From Idiomarina tyrosinivorans (lineage in GTDB: Bacteria > Pseudomonadota > Gammaproteobacteria > Enterobacterales > Alteromonadaceae), in NCBI RefSeq assembly GCF_003987475.1, contig NZ_PIQH01000001.1, forward strand, positions 310,001 through 374,000: 64,000 nucleotides of DNA, given 5' to 3'. The notes under the pieces were generated by a model that saw only the letters and a program-made list of their open reading frames with translations, had not been told where the DNA came from and did not search any database. This document shows, in pieces, positions 8,402-17,065 of the stretch; within the stretch, counting starts at the first letter, position 1; each line of letters opens with the position of its first letter. The position numbers were made by a program, and so were the translations under genes.

Positions 8402-9193
8402 ATGGCAGATTTACCCTTATTAAACTACGAAACCCTCGGCAATAAACAAGACCCTGCAGTCTTTGTGATTCATGGCTTATTCGGCGACAAAGATAATTTA
8501 AAAGCTATCGCGAAACCGCTCGACGGCTACTTTCGCATTTTAGTCGATGCCAGAAACCACGGTGATTCGTTCCACTCTGATGATTTTAGCTACGTAGCAA
8601 TGGCTGCTGATATTGCTCGCCTTGCCGACCATTTAGGACTAGACACCTTTGCCGTTCTTGGCCATTCAATGGGCGGCAAAATAGCCATGGAAACGGCGTT
8701 ACAGTATCCGCAGCGCGTCACCGCAGTGATTGCTGCGGACATTGCCCCTGTCGCCTACCCCGCACATCACCAAACCATTCTTGAGACCATGCAAGAGCTG
8801 GATTTGGCGCAATTGACATCACGCCGCCAAGCAGACCAGCAGATGGCACAAAACATTAAAGAACAAGGGGTGCGCCAATTCTTATTGAAGAATTTGCGAC
8901 AAACCGACAATGGCTATCAATGGCGATTAAATTTGTCCGGCTTAATTGATCATTATGAAGCCGTTGCCGGCGCGGTCAGTGAAGGCAATTACTCGGGCCC
9001 AGTGTTGTTTATTAAGGGCGGCCAGTCCAACTATCTCACGGCCGATCACCAAGCCGCCGTCGAGCAGCGTTTCAGCAACACCCAAGTAAAAATTATTGAA
9101 GGCACCGGCCATTGGTTACACGCTGAAAAGCATCGGATTTTCGAACGTTTGTGCCGCGAGTTTTTCGATCGCGAAATTCGCCATGAAAGCTGA
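8402..9193 (+). CDS. ybfF: YbfF-like alpha/beta-hydrolase (esterase)
   Basis: A 263-residue alpha/beta-hydrolase. The oxyanion region is VIHGLFGDKDN (22-32), the nucleophile elbow is GHSMGG with Ser89, and the histidine is probably that of GTGHWLHAEK near residue 236. E. coli YbfF hydrolyses acyl-CoA and short esters in vitro, but its physiological substrate is unclear. It is divergent from seqA, exactly as in E. coli, with 89 bp between the starts. Confidence 0.9.
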   Translation: MADLPLLNYETLGNKQDPAVFVIHGLFGDKDNLKAIAKPLDGYFRILVDARNHGDSFHSDDFSYVAMAADIARLADHLGLDTFAVLGHSMGGKIAMETALQYPQRVTAVIAADIAPVAYPAHHQTILETMQELDLAQLTSRRQADQQMAQNIKEQGVRQFLLKNLRQTDNGYQWRLNLSGLIDHYEAVAGAVSEGNYSGPVLFIKGGQSNYLTADHQAAVEQRFSNTQVKIIEGTGHWLHAEKHRIFERLCREFFDREIRHES

Positions 9194-9245
9194 CATGTGG
9201 TAATCTCGGCGTATCTTTAAAGCGTATTGCTGAGTGAGTACCGTT

Positions 9246-9461
9246 ATGCTGTCTAAGTACTATGAGCAAATCGAAACGATTGGGCTAAACTTTGCGTTAG
9301 CCATTTTATTTTTACTCATCGGGCTCGCCATCCGCGACGTGCTCAATCGGGGAAATGTCCCTAAATTCGGTCGCATTATTGTTTGGCTAGTGCTTTTTCT
9401 TGGCTGCTTCGGTTTTATCGCCAAAGGCATTATCGAAGTGATTTGGGAAGGTGGATTATAG
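9246..9461 (+). CDS. DUF2788 small membrane protein
   Basis: A 71-residue protein (MLSKYYEQIE...) with two hydrophobic helices, about residues 12-29 and 45-64, joined by a short basic loop. The ATG at 9246 is chosen; an in-frame GTG at 9234 would add four residues. It fits the DUF2788 family, typically found beside ybfE and fldA in marine gammaproteobacteria. No function is known. The stop directly abuts the GTG start of ybfE. Confidence 0.8.
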   Translation: MLSKYYEQIETIGLNFALAILFLLIGLAIRDVLNRGNVPKFGRIIVWLVLFLGCFGFIAKGIIEVIWEGGL

Positions 9462-9782
9462 GTGGCAAAGGAAAGCGCTGATGCGGTAACAATTGATTTG
9501 TTCGTGCAGCAAAAGAAACCTGGCAGACCTCGAACAAATCCTTTACCGCGCAACGAGCAACTTCGCATCAACAAGCGCAAACAATTACAGCGCGATCGTA
9601 GAGAGGGTCGCCGCCGTATAGAATTAAAAGCAGACCAACAGGTCTACCAACAACTCAGCGAGCTGGCCGAACAATTAGATACTCGTCGTAGCCACCTTGT
9701 TGAGGACATCATCAAACTCGCGTTGGCGCATCCTGACATTGCGCCAGCAGTCATTAACGCGTTAAAAGCAGGTAAAACGTAA
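9462..9782 (+). CDS. ybfE: YbfE-like ribbon-helix-helix type small DNA-binding protein
   Basis: A 106-residue protein starting with GTG immediately after the DUF2788 stop. It has the LDLF-like IDLFVQQKKPGRPRTNPL segment (an AT-hook-like GRPR), the conserved QLRINKRKQLQRDRREG, and a C-terminal helical part. It aligns well by eye with E. coli YbfE, called a LexA-regulated protein. I see no CTG-N10-CAG LexA box upstream, so SOS control is not supported here. It is followed by fldA after 3 bp. Confidence 0.85.
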   Translation: MAKESADAVTIDLFVQQKKPGRPRTNPLPRNEQLRINKRKQLQRDRREGRRRIELKADQQVYQQLSELAEQLDTRRSHLVEDIIKLALAHPDIAPAVINALKAGKT

Positions 9783-9785
9783 ACT

Positions 9786-10316
9786 ATGGCTACTGTAGGA
9801 ATCTTTTTTGGCAGTGACACGGGCAACACCGAAGCAGTTGCACAAATGATCCAAAAGTCACTGGGAAAGAAATTAGTGGATGTAAAAGACATCGCTAAAT
9901 CCACAAAAGAAGATATTGCCGAATTCGACTTATTATTGTTCGGCATTCCAACTTGGTATTACGGTGAAGCGCAGTGCGACTGGGATGACTTTTTCCCAGA
10001 GCTGGAAGAAATCGACTTTACCGATAAGTTAGTCGCAATTTTTGGTTGTGGCGACCAAGAAGACTACGCCGAATATTTCTTAGACGCGATGGGCGTGGTG
10101 CGCGATATCGTCGAAAGTAAGGGCGGCATTATTGTCGGTCATTGGCCAACTGACAGCTATTACTTCGAAGCATCAAAAGCCTTGGTCGATGACAATCACT
10201 TTGTCGGCCTCGGTATTGATGAGGATCGTCAACCGGAGCTCACCAAAGAACGTGTCGAGAAATGGTGCGCGCAAGTTTATGAAGAAATGTGCCTAGCAGA
10301 ACTGGCAAACGACTAG
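9786..10316 (+). CDS. fldA: Flavodoxin I
   Basis: A 176-residue long-chain flavodoxin. The FMN phosphate loop GSDTGNTEA spans residues 9-17, with the PTWYYGEAQCDWDDF loop near residue 57 and the GCGDQEDYAEYF loop near residue 93, both flanking the isoalloxazine ring. Flavodoxin transfers single electrons in the cytoplasm, for instance to IspG/IspH, BioB and MetH. The fldA-fur order matches E. coli; the gap to fur is 48 bp. Confidence 0.96.
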   Translation: MATVGIFFGSDTGNTEAVAQMIQKSLGKKLVDVKDIAKSTKEDIAEFDLLLFGIPTWYYGEAQCDWDDFFPELEEIDFTDKLVAIFGCGDQEDYAEYFLDAMGVVRDIVESKGGIIVGHWPTDSYYFEASKALVDDNHFVGLGIDEDRQPELTKERVEKWCAQVYEEMCLAELAND

Positions 10317-10364
10317 CATTTCAGAGTAAGCTGACAAATACATTCCGTTACGACAAGCGAAATC

Positions 10365-10808
10365 ATGGCAACTAACGACGAACAATTGAAAAAAGCTGGG
10401 CTCAAAGTCACGTCGCCTCGGATGAAAATTCTTGAGATTTTAAAGCAGCCTGATAATCAACATATTAGCGCTGAAGACGTTTACCGCATTTTGCTTGAGC
10501 AAAAAGAAGAAATCGGTTTAGCCACGGTATACCGGGTGCTGAACCAATTTGACGATGCCGGTATTATCACCCGCCATCACTTTGAGGGTGGGCGCTCGGT
10601 TTTTGAACTCAGCAAAAAAGATCATCACGATCATTTGGTCTGTTTAACCTGTGGACACGTGTTTGAGTTTGAAGACGATGTAATTGAGGAGCGCCAAGAG
10701 CGCGTTGCTGATCAAAACAACCTTACACTCACCAACCACAGCTTGTACCTCTACGGCGAATGCCAAAACGCTGACCATTGTCAGCACAATCAGCTCGAGG
10801 AAGAGTAA
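10365..10808 (+). CDS. fur: Fur, ferric uptake regulator
   Basis: A 147-residue regulator of normal length. The winged-helix part runs to about residue 85 (GLKVTSPRMKILEIL at the start, LATVYRVLNQF for the recognition helix). The metal region contains HHDHLVCLTCGH near residues 86-97, with a CxxC pair, and a second histidine/cysteine region at the C-terminus (CQNADHCQHNQ). With Fe(II) it represses iron-uptake genes. Its stop overlaps the next start (TAATG). Confidence 0.96.
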   Translation: MATNDEQLKKAGLKVTSPRMKILEILKQPDNQHISAEDVYRILLEQKEEIGLATVYRVLNQFDDAGIITRHHFEGGRSVFELSKKDHHDHLVCLTCGHVFEFEDDVIEERQERVADQNNLTLTNHSLYLYGECQNADHCQHNQLEEE

Positions 10809-11845
10809 TGGCGCTGCGCTGGCTGATCTATGGGGCCTATGGTTACTCTGGTCACCTGATTGCGCAGCAGGCCAAAAAGCTGGGGTACAGTCCGGTACTG
10901 GGTGGCCGCAACGCGGCTAAGCTAGAAACCGTTGCTAATCGCTTAGAACTTCCCTTTCAGGCATTTTCACTGGATGATGCAGGCGCTATAGAAAAAGCGT
11001 TAAAAGATGTGGATTTAGTCATTAACTGTGCTGGCCCCTTTCAATATACCGCCGCACAGTTAATCGCAGCGTGTCTTGCGACGAAAACGCACTACCTTGA
11101 TATTACAGGTGAAATCGAAGTCTTCGAATTAGCCCATCAATACGCTCGGCAAGCGCGTGAAGCGGGCGTTGTACTCTGCCCTGGCGTCGGTTTCGACGTT
11201 ATCCCTACCGACTGCGTCGCCGCGCGGTTGAATGCGCAAGTGCCCGATGCGGAATACTTGGCATTAGGTTTCGATTCAACCTCACGAATGAGCCAAGGCA
11301 CAGCAAAAACCTCGATTGAAAGACTGAGCAAGGGTGGCGCGGTTCGGCACAATGGCGTTATTGAGAACGTTCCTCTGGCCTATCGTACCCGTACTATCGA
11401 CTTTGGCAATGGCGAAAAACTTGCTATGACGATCCCTTGGGGGGACGTTTCCACCGCCTACTACACCACCGAAATACCGAACATAGAAGTCTATGTGCCA
11501 GCAAGTCCCAAGTTGGTTAAGCGGTTACGGATGCTCAACTGGTTTCGCTGGTTATTCTCGTTCGCTTGGGTGAAAAAGCGTTTAATCGCGAAAGTAAAAG
11601 ATCAACCTGCAGGACCAGACACACAGGAACGCAAAAATAATCCAACCTACGTGTGGGGCGAAGTTCGTAACGCTAAAGGCTACACCAAAAGCCTAAAAGT
11701 AAAAGTGAAGAATGGTTACAGTGTAACTGCTGAAGGTGCAGTAATGCTGGCAGTTTATACTCTACAGAACCCACAAAAAGGGGGCTTTTACACCCCCTCT
11801 AGACTTTACGGCGCCAAATTGCTTGACGCCTTTATTGTCGATTAA
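10808..11845 (+). CDS. Saccharopine dehydrogenase-like NAD(P)-binding oxidoreductase
   Basis: A 345-residue protein. The N-terminal Rossmann motif is YGAYGYSGHLIA (GxxGxxG), followed by GRNAAKLE and the INCAGPFQYTA strand, and GVGFDVIPTDC near residue 128 is typical of the saccharopine dehydrogenase-like / trans-acting enoyl reductase family. The start at 10808 overlaps the fur stop (TAATG), so a longer upstream start is unlikely. The substrate cannot be told. The 3' end of the gene carries, on the opposite strand, a hairpin that serves as a terminator for glnS. Confidence 0.83.
   Translation: MALRWLIYGAYGYSGHLIAQQAKKLGYSPVLGGRNAAKLETVANRLELPFQAFSLDDAGAIEKALKDVDLVINCAGPFQYTAAQLIAACLATKTHYLDITGEIEVFELAHQYARQAREAGVVLCPGVGFDVIPTDCVAARLNAQVPDAEYLALGFDSTSRMSQGTAKTSIERLSKGGAVRHNGVIENVPLAYRTRTIDFGNGEKLAMTIPWGDVSTAYYTTEIPNIEVYVPASPKLVKRLRMLNWFRWLFSFAWVKKRLIAKVKDQPAGPDTQERKNNPTYVWGEVRNAKGYTKSLKVKVKNGYSVTAEGAVMLAVYTLQNPQKGGFYTPSRLYGAKLLDAFIVD
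11775..11799 (-). terminator. Intrinsic terminator of glnS, inside the 3' end of the convergent gene
   Basis: Read on the minus strand, AGGGGG and CCCCCT pair around an 8-nt loop and are followed by a run of five T. It lies about 60 bp past the glnS stop and entirely within the coding region of the oppositely oriented saccharopine-dehydrogenase-like gene. Confidence 0.75.
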
Positions 11846-11858
11846 TCAGCCGCAGGCG

Positions 11859-13550
11859 CTAGGCTTCGGTGGCACCCTGTTGCATTTGCTGCTCAATTTT
11901 TGCCCAACTATCGCGCAACCCAACCGTTTGGTTGAACACCAACTGGCCTTCCGCTGCTTGGTTGTCTAGCACGTAATATCCCAAACGCTCAAACTGTAGC
12001 GGTTGGTCGCTAGTTGCTTGTTGCAAACTAGGCTCAACAAAGCCTTGCTTGATGACCAATGACTCTAGGTTTAAGGTTGAGAAAAAATCTTCCTCTGCCG
12101 CTGGGTTTGGCACCTTGAACAAACGATCATAGACACGGAACTCCGCCGCTACTGCATCTGCCGCCGATACCCAGTGGATGACACCCTTAACTTTACGGCC
12201 GTCACTCGGATCGCGCCCTAGGGTTTCGGCATCATAGTGGCAATATATAGTAGTGATGTTGCCGTCAGCGTCTTTTTCAACCTTATCGGCGCGTACCACA
12301 TAGGCATTACGCAAACGTACTTCTTTGCCTAACACCAAGCGTTTGAATTTTTTGTTGGCTTCCTCACGGAAATCTTCACGCTCAATCCATAACTCACGCG
12401 AAAAGGGTACCTTACGTGTGCCCATGCTTTCGTCATTAGGATGGTTTGGCGCGTCCAGCAATTCAGATTCGTCCTCAGGGTAGTTTTCGATAACCACGCG
12501 AACCGGATCCATAACCGCCATCGCCCGCGGCGCACTGGCATTCAGGTCATCGCGGATACAGGCTTCGAGCATGCCCATTTCCACTTGGTTATCCATTTTG
12601 GTTACCCCGATGCGATGGCAAAATTCCCGAATAGACGCTGGCGTATAACCACGCCGTTTCAGCCCGGCAATGGTCGGCATCCGTGGGTCGTCCCAACCAC
12701 TGACTTTGCCCTCTTCCACCAGCAAGTTCAATTTACGCTTGCTCATTACCGTGTATTGTAAATTTAACCGTGAGAACTCGATTTGTTGCGGGTGACAATC
12801 GATACTGATGTTATCTAACACCCAGTCATACAAGCGGCGGTTATCTTGAAATTCCAAGGTACATAACGAGTGCGTAATCCCTTCTAGCGCATCGGAAATA
12901 CAATGGGTGAAATCGTACATAGGGTAAACACACCACTTATCACCGGTCTGGTGGTGGTGAACATTACGAATCCGATACAACACCGGATCGCGCAGCACCA
13001 TAAACGGTGATGCCATATCAATTTTGGCGCGTAAACAACATTCACCCTCATTGAACTCGCCAGCCGTCATGCGTTTAAATAATTCGAGGTTTTCCTCTAC
13101 GCCGGTATCACGGTATGGGCTGTTGCTTCCTGGCTCCTTCAAGGTGCCACGCATTTCGCGCATGGCCTCTTGAGTAGAAAAGTCGACGTAAGCAAGACCT
13201 TTCTCGATAAGCTCTATTGCGTAACCATGAAGCTGGTCGAAGTAGTTTGAGGAGTAGCGCGGCTCACCCTGCCACTGATAACCTAACCACTGTACGTCAC
13301 GTTTAATCGATTCAATATAATCCACTTTTTCTTTCAACGGATTGGTGTCGTCGAAACGCAGATTACATGTGCCTTGGTAGTCTTCAGCAATACCAAAATT
13401 CAACACAATAGATTTAGCGTGACCAATGTGCAAAAAGCCATTCGGCTCTGGTGGAAACCGAGTATGCACAGATTGGTGTTTGCCGCTCTTTAAATCAGCA
13501 TCAATAATCTGACGGATAAAATTCGTTGGACGGACGTCAGTGTCAGCCAT
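11859..13550 (-). CDS. glnS: Glutaminyl-tRNA synthetase
   Basis: A 563-residue class I synthetase (E. coli: 554). The HIGH motif is exact (residues 41-44, in [12 protein letters not shown]) and the KMSKS equivalent is MSKRKLN near residue 270. The C-terminal beta-barrel domains follow from about residue 340. The enzyme charges tRNA-Gln with glutamine in the cytoplasm. It is monocistronic: terminated within the convergent neighbour and followed upstream by the pxpC end 94 bp away. Confidence 0.97.
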   Translation of the reverse strand: MADTDVRPTNFIRQIIDADLKSGKHQSVHTRFPPEPNGFLHIGHAKSIVLNFGIAEDYQGTCNLRFDDTNPLKEKVDYIESIKRDVQWLGYQWQGEPRYSSNYFDQLHGYAIELIEKGLAYVDFSTQEAMREMRGTLKEPGSNSPYRDTGVEENLELFKRMTAGEFNEGECCLRAKIDMASPFMVLRDPVLYRIRNVHHHQTGDKWCVYPMYDFTHCISDALEGITHSLCTLEFQDNRRLYDWVLDNISIDCHPQQIEFSRLNLQYTVMSKRKLNLLVEEGKVSGWDDPRMPTIAGLKRRGYTPASIREFCHRIGVTKMDNQVEMGMLEACIRDDLNASAPRAMAVMDPVRVVIENYPEDESELLDAPNHPNDESMGTRKVPFSRELWIEREDFREEANKKFKRLVLGKEVRLRNAYVVRADKVEKDADGNITTIYCHYDAETLGRDPSDGRKVKGVIHWVSAADAVAAEFRVYDRLFKVPNPAAEEDFFSTLNLESLVIKQGFVEPSLQQATSDQPLQFERLGYYVLDNQAAEGQLVFNQTVGLRDSWAKIEQQMQQGATEA

Positions 13551-13644
13551 CAGCCAATGGACTCCCTACTACAATAAAAAATAAGCGCCTATGATCGCAG
13601 TTTATCGACGCACAGGCAAGCCACAGTCGGCAAAAGCTAAGGTT

Positions 13645-14595
13645 TTATCCTCTGCCTCCAGCCATTGGCTTAACCCCAAAAAAGCGGTAGAAGCGCCGCG
13701 CTTGCTGTTGCGCGGTTTGTTGGTCAATAAAGGTAAAACGAATGTCTTGATCTGGACGCGTTTGTGCCACTTTACCGAGGTCAATAGCACTGACCACGCC
13801 CAATTTCGGGTAACCGCCCAAGGTTTGTCGATCGTTTAGCATGATAATGGGTTGCCCATCTGGCGGAATTTGAATCGCACCAATGCTGATACCCTCCGAA
13901 ATCAATCCACCGTGTTCATAGGCAACTGCAGGCCCTTGTAACCGAACCCCCATCCGATCACTTTGCTGTGAAGCGGTATACACGCCTTGCTCGAAACACG
14001 CCTGGGCTTCTTCACTAAAGTCGTCAAACTGGAACGCAGGAACCACACCAACAGTGGCTGCACGGCTATAATTAGGTTTGTAGGGCCATCCAATTCGCCG
14101 CCGCACGGCGATAGAGGATGCCTTACAGGCAATTTCATCACCGTCCTGCAACGGTTTACCCATTCCATCTAAACCACCCAACTGCTCGCGCGTGACCGTC
14201 GCGCAACTACCCAGCTTAGGCGCCACCTGAAAACCACCAGCGACCGCTAAATAGCTTCTAACGCCGGCGCTGGCAAATCCAATTTTCAATCGTTGCCCTG
14301 CTTCCGCGGTGTAAGTCTGCCAGCCATTTAATTGCTGCTTATCCAGCGTCAATGGCACTTCCGCTCCGGTAACAACGAACGCCGTAGGCTGGCTAAATTC
14401 CACTTCAAGACCGCCCAACAGGCATTCAATTTGCGCACAATTAAAATGATTACCCAGCAATCGGTTAGCCCACAGGAACGCATGTTCATCTACGGGTCCG
14501 CCTCGTGTAATGCCCGAGGCCAAATAGCCAAACCGCCCGAAATCTTGAATCAAGGACTGCATCCCGCTGCTGACAACAATCACACCGTTACTCAT
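13645..14595 (-). CDS. pxpC: 5-oxoprolinase subunit PxpC (biotin-dependent carboxyltransferase AHS2 family)
   Basis: A 316-residue protein with the AHS2/KipA fold: early GMQSLIQDFGRFG, then GGPVDEHAFLWANRLLGN, and late PPDGQPIIMLNDRQTLGGYPKLG. Together with PxpA and PxpB it forms the prokaryotic ATP-dependent 5-oxoprolinase, which opens pyroglutamate to glutamate. The ATG at 14595 overlaps the pxpB stop by 8 bp (a TTG at 14598 is an alternative). It is the last gene of the pxpA-B-C operon. Confidence 0.92.
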   Translation of the reverse strand: MSNGVIVVSSGMQSLIQDFGRFGYLASGITRGGPVDEHAFLWANRLLGNHFNCAQIECLLGGLEVEFSQPTAFVVTGAEVPLTLDKQQLNGWQTYTAEAGQRLKIGFASAGVRSYLAVAGGFQVAPKLGSCATVTREQLGGLDGMGKPLQDGDEIACKASSIAVRRRIGWPYKPNYSRAATVGVVPAFQFDDFSEEAQACFEQGVYTASQQSDRMGVRLQGPAVAYEHGGLISEGISIGAIQIPPDGQPIIMLNDRQTLGGYPKLGVVSAIDLGKVAQTRPDQDIRFTFIDQQTAQQQARRFYRFFGVKPMAGGRG

Positions 14596-15322
14596 CAAGC
14601 AGCCCTCCTTGCGCTAAAAATGCCTCTTTACTGATTCCGGTAAAGCGCACCCGGTCACCGCTTTTCATGGTATTCAGCTCACCGCTACTCGGATCGTAAA
14701 GGGTTTTTGCAGTGCGCCCAATGATGTTCCAACCGCCTGGAGAAGGTAACGGATAGACCGCAGTCTGCCGCTCAGCTATGGCCACGCTGCCTGCGGCCAC
14801 TTTTTCCCTCGGACTATCTAAGCGTGGCGTCTGTAAGTCTTCAGCCACCTCGCCTAAATAAGCAAAACCGGGGGCAAACCCTACCGCGTAGACTCGATAA
14901 CTTTGCTGTTGGTGCTTTTCAATCACTTGTTCAACGGAAAGACCATGTTGCTTAGCCACCCTTGCCAAATCAGGCCCCACGGATTGGTCGTAATAGACCT
15001 CGATAACATGCTCGGTCACCTGTTGCTGCTCGCCGCTAGTGGAGGCGTCGTCTAAGCTCTCAAGCAACTCTTTTAAGCTATGTTTGACTTGGCTCTCGGT
15101 TCGCTGCAATACATCGTAATAAACCAATAATGAACTATAAGCGGGAACCAGCTCTGTTATCCAATCGCCAGCGTTGCGCTGCATGTAGTCGCGGAATTGT
15201 TGCACCCGCTGATTCGCCGACTCGGAAATATGGTCAGCAAAATAAAGTATAATGGCATCGACGCCGGCACGAACCATCATCGGCCGTTCGAGTAAATTGC
15301 TGCGGTTATTCTGACGACTCAT
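14588..15322 (-). CDS. pxpB: 5-oxoprolinase subunit PxpB (AHS1/KipI family)
   Basis: A 244-residue protein. The family motif GFAPGFAYLGE lies near residue 148 and SPGGWNIIGRT near residue 200. The start at 15322 (MSRQNNRSN) is chosen; an ATG at 15334 would add MRSI and is also possible. Both overlap the pxpA stop, so translation is coupled. PxpB works with PxpC in 5-oxoproline hydrolysis. It overlaps pxpC downstream by 8 bp. Confidence 0.9.
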   Translation of the reverse strand: MSRQNNRSNLLERPMMVRAGVDAIILYFADHISESANQRVQQFRDYMQRNAGDWITELVPAYSSLLVYYDVLQRTESQVKHSLKELLESLDDASTSGEQQQVTEHVIEVYYDQSVGPDLARVAKQHGLSVEQVIEKHQQQSYRVYAVGFAPGFAYLGEVAEDLQTPRLDSPREKVAAGSVAIAERQTAVYPLPSPGGWNIIGRTAKTLYDPSSGELNTMKSGDRVRFTGISKEAFLAQGGLLDE

Positions 15323-16064
15323 TATTGATCTCATCTATTAGGCTTCTAATAGCTTTTACGGTTTCTACCGATTTTGGATTGTCGCCATGTACACAAAGTG
15401 TATCGATAGTGATATCCAATGGTTCGCCATTAATGCTACTGATTGGGCGTTTTTTCGCAAATGCCTCAACTTGGTCGAGAATCTTCTGGTTATATTGATA
15501 AACGGCATCGGCACGGTTGCGTGAGCGTAAACGGCCGTTATCATCGTAGGCTCTATCGGCAAAACCCTCGAACCACAAAGACACACCATGTTGGCGCGCC
15601 TGCTCCCTATTCTGTTGGTTGTCTTCGGTGGCCAATACCACCAAACGCATACCCTCACCTAAATCGGCAATGGCGCGCAGTACGGCATCAAATAGCCGTT
15701 CATCGGCGGTCATATCGTTGTACATGGCACCATGCGGCTTTACATACTCAACTCTAGCACCCTGCGCCTTCGCTATGGCTTGTAGCGCCCCCACTTGGTA
15801 TTGCACCATGGCGTAGATCTCGTCCGCCGAACAGTTCATGCTACGCCGCCCAAACCCTTGCAAATCCGGGTAACCAGGGTGAGCGCCAATTTTTACCTCG
15901 TGCTCCACGGCTAAAGCTACCGTCCGTTGCATCACTAGCGGATCGGAGGCGTGAAAACCACAAGCAATATTGGCCATATCGACATAAGGCATCAATAATT
16001 GATCGTCACCCATGGTCCAAGGGCCAAAGCTCTCTCCGATATCGCAATTCAATCTGATGGTCAT
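15306..16064 (-). CDS. pxpA: 5-oxoprolinase subunit PxpA (LamB/YcsF family)
   Basis: A 252-residue protein of normal LamB/YcsF length. The N-terminal signature LNCDIGESFGPWTMGDD (residues 5-21), the NIACGFHASDP strand and VKPHGAMYNDM near residue 118 are all present. It is the third component of 5-oxoprolinase. The upstream membrane-protein gene ends 4 bp before its start, so the operon probably begins with the small membrane proteins at 16927 or 16747. Confidence 0.94.
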   Translation of the reverse strand: MTIRLNCDIGESFGPWTMGDDQLLMPYVDMANIACGFHASDPLVMQRTVALAVEHEVKIGAHPGYPDLQGFGRRSMNCSADEIYAMVQYQVGALQAIAKAQGARVEYVKPHGAMYNDMTADERLFDAVLRAIADLGEGMRLVVLATEDNQQNREQARQHGVSLWFEGFADRAYDDNGRLRSRNRADAVYQYNQKILDQVEAFAKKRPISSINGEPLDITIDTLCVHGDNPKSVETVKAIRSLIDEINNESSE

Positions 16065-16068
16065 ACGA

Positions 16069-16464
16069 TTACTGCTTCTCTTGTTCGCTGTCGCCGGCGG
16101 CAGCTAACCGCGCATAACTGTATCCAACCAAATACAAACCAATACCTAATGTCGCCAACTGTAATGGCGGCATACAATAAACCAGCTGTTGGTGTTTGGC
16201 GAACACCGCCACCGCACCGGTTAATCCCATCGTGGTTAAGCCCGCACTGACGTAGGTCAGAGGCCCTAGCCAACGAGCCACAATCTGCAACCGCAGTAAC
16301 GCACAAAGCCCTCCTAAAATTACCCCCCAAGCCATGGGCACGCCAACCCTATACCATCCTAGTTGATATTGGTTAATCACCTCGGTTAGTTGCTCGGTTG
16401 AGGCCGAATAAAACATCAGCCCAACGGCTCCAGCCAAAATTATAATACGGGTTGTCAGGTTCAT
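16069..16464 (-). CDS. Hypothetical four-helix membrane protein upstream of pxpA
   Basis: A 131-residue protein with hydrophobic segments near 5-22, 41-60, 66-88 and 98-116, ending in an acidic/basic tail (AAGDSEQEKQ). I do not recognise the family. Because it is packed 4 bp from pxpA and lies in the same direction, it could be a small permease component or accessory protein for the oxoproline pathway, but nothing in the sequence proves this. No usual pyroglutamate transporter (DUF979/DUF969 type) is seen here. Confidence 0.7.
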   Translation of the reverse strand: MNLTTRIIILAGAVGLMFYSASTEQLTEVINQYQLGWYRVGVPMAWGVILGGLCALLRLQIVARWLGPLTYVSAGLTTMGLTGAVAVFAKHQQLVYCMPPLQLATLGIGLYLVGYSYARLAAAGDSEQEKQ

Positions 16465-16480
16465 TTATCTGCGCCTCTCG

Positions 16481-16747
16481 TTACATCGCTAAACTCATCA
16501 ATAACACCACTACCGCAGCTACCGGAACCCATAACACTGGGGATTGATACCAGCGCAGCGGCGCCGACTGTGACGCCTCTTGGTGTTGCTGCTGTTGCGC
16601 TGGCATTCGGTATAACCAAATGATCCCGACTAACATCAGTGCCGCGCCTACCAAGCGAATGACATCTGCATGTTCGCTAAGGGTGCCAAGCAAGGCGACT
16701 AATAACCCGGCGATAAGTAATAGCAACGGCAACATGCGTTTTAACAT
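16481..16747 (-). CDS. Hypothetical small membrane protein (88 aa)
   Basis: An 88-residue protein with three hydrophobic stretches (about 4-22, 28-45 and 69-87) and a polar Gln-rich linker (PAQQQQHQEASQS) between the second and third. No family is recognised. It lies 16 bp from the next gene and 21 bp from the 52-residue gene upstream, so the three small membrane genes and pxpABC look like one transcription unit. Confidence 0.65.
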   Translation of the reverse strand: MLKRMLPLLLLIAGLLVALLGTLSEHADVIRLVGAALMLVGIIWLYRMPAQQQQHQEASQSAPLRWYQSPVLWVPVAAVVVLLMSLAM

Positions 16748-16768
16748 TGCGTCCTCTCTTATTATTGT

Positions 16769-16927
16769 TTATTGACGTTTCTTAGCCCGCGTCCACAGCA
16801 AGGCAAAGCCGATGACTGATACCAACATCACTAACAGTCCAACCACTACGGCGACCATCTGTTTTTCTAAAACACCGCTCATAAAAGATGCCAAACCCAC
16901 GCAAAATGCTAACAGTGCAATAACCAT
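16769..16927 (-). CDS. Small two-helix membrane protein (52 aa), not previously listed by length-limited gene callers
   Basis: I translated this directly: an ATG at 16927 opens a 52-codon frame ending in TAA at 16769-16771. The product begins MVIALLAFCVGLASF and ends LLWTRAKKRQ, with two hydrophobic segments (2-20 and 25-45) joined by EKQ and a positive C-terminus. The start is preceded by GGGAG six bases upstream, a good ribosome-binding site. It is the first gene of the small-membrane-protein/pxp series. The function is unknown; translation is inferred from the site, the packing and the hydrophobic pattern. Confidence 0.6.
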   Translation of the reverse strand: MVIALLAFCVGLASFMSGVLEKQMVAVVVGLLVMLVSVIGFALLWTRAKKRQ

Positions 16928-17065
16928 GTGATGCTCCCAAAAAAACTTTTACTGTCCCACAGTAGCGCGTTTTCGCGTGAGCGAAAAGCCACAACGTAAT
17001 CCTTGCAGGTATAGTCCTTAGTCGTAATACTATCAATAAGTTAAATAGCATCAAAAGGTTGGCTT

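Noticed and set aside
9194-9245. LexA box before the DUF2788-ybfE operon
   Set aside because: YbfE is called LexA-regulated in E. coli, but no CTG-N10-CAG was found here.
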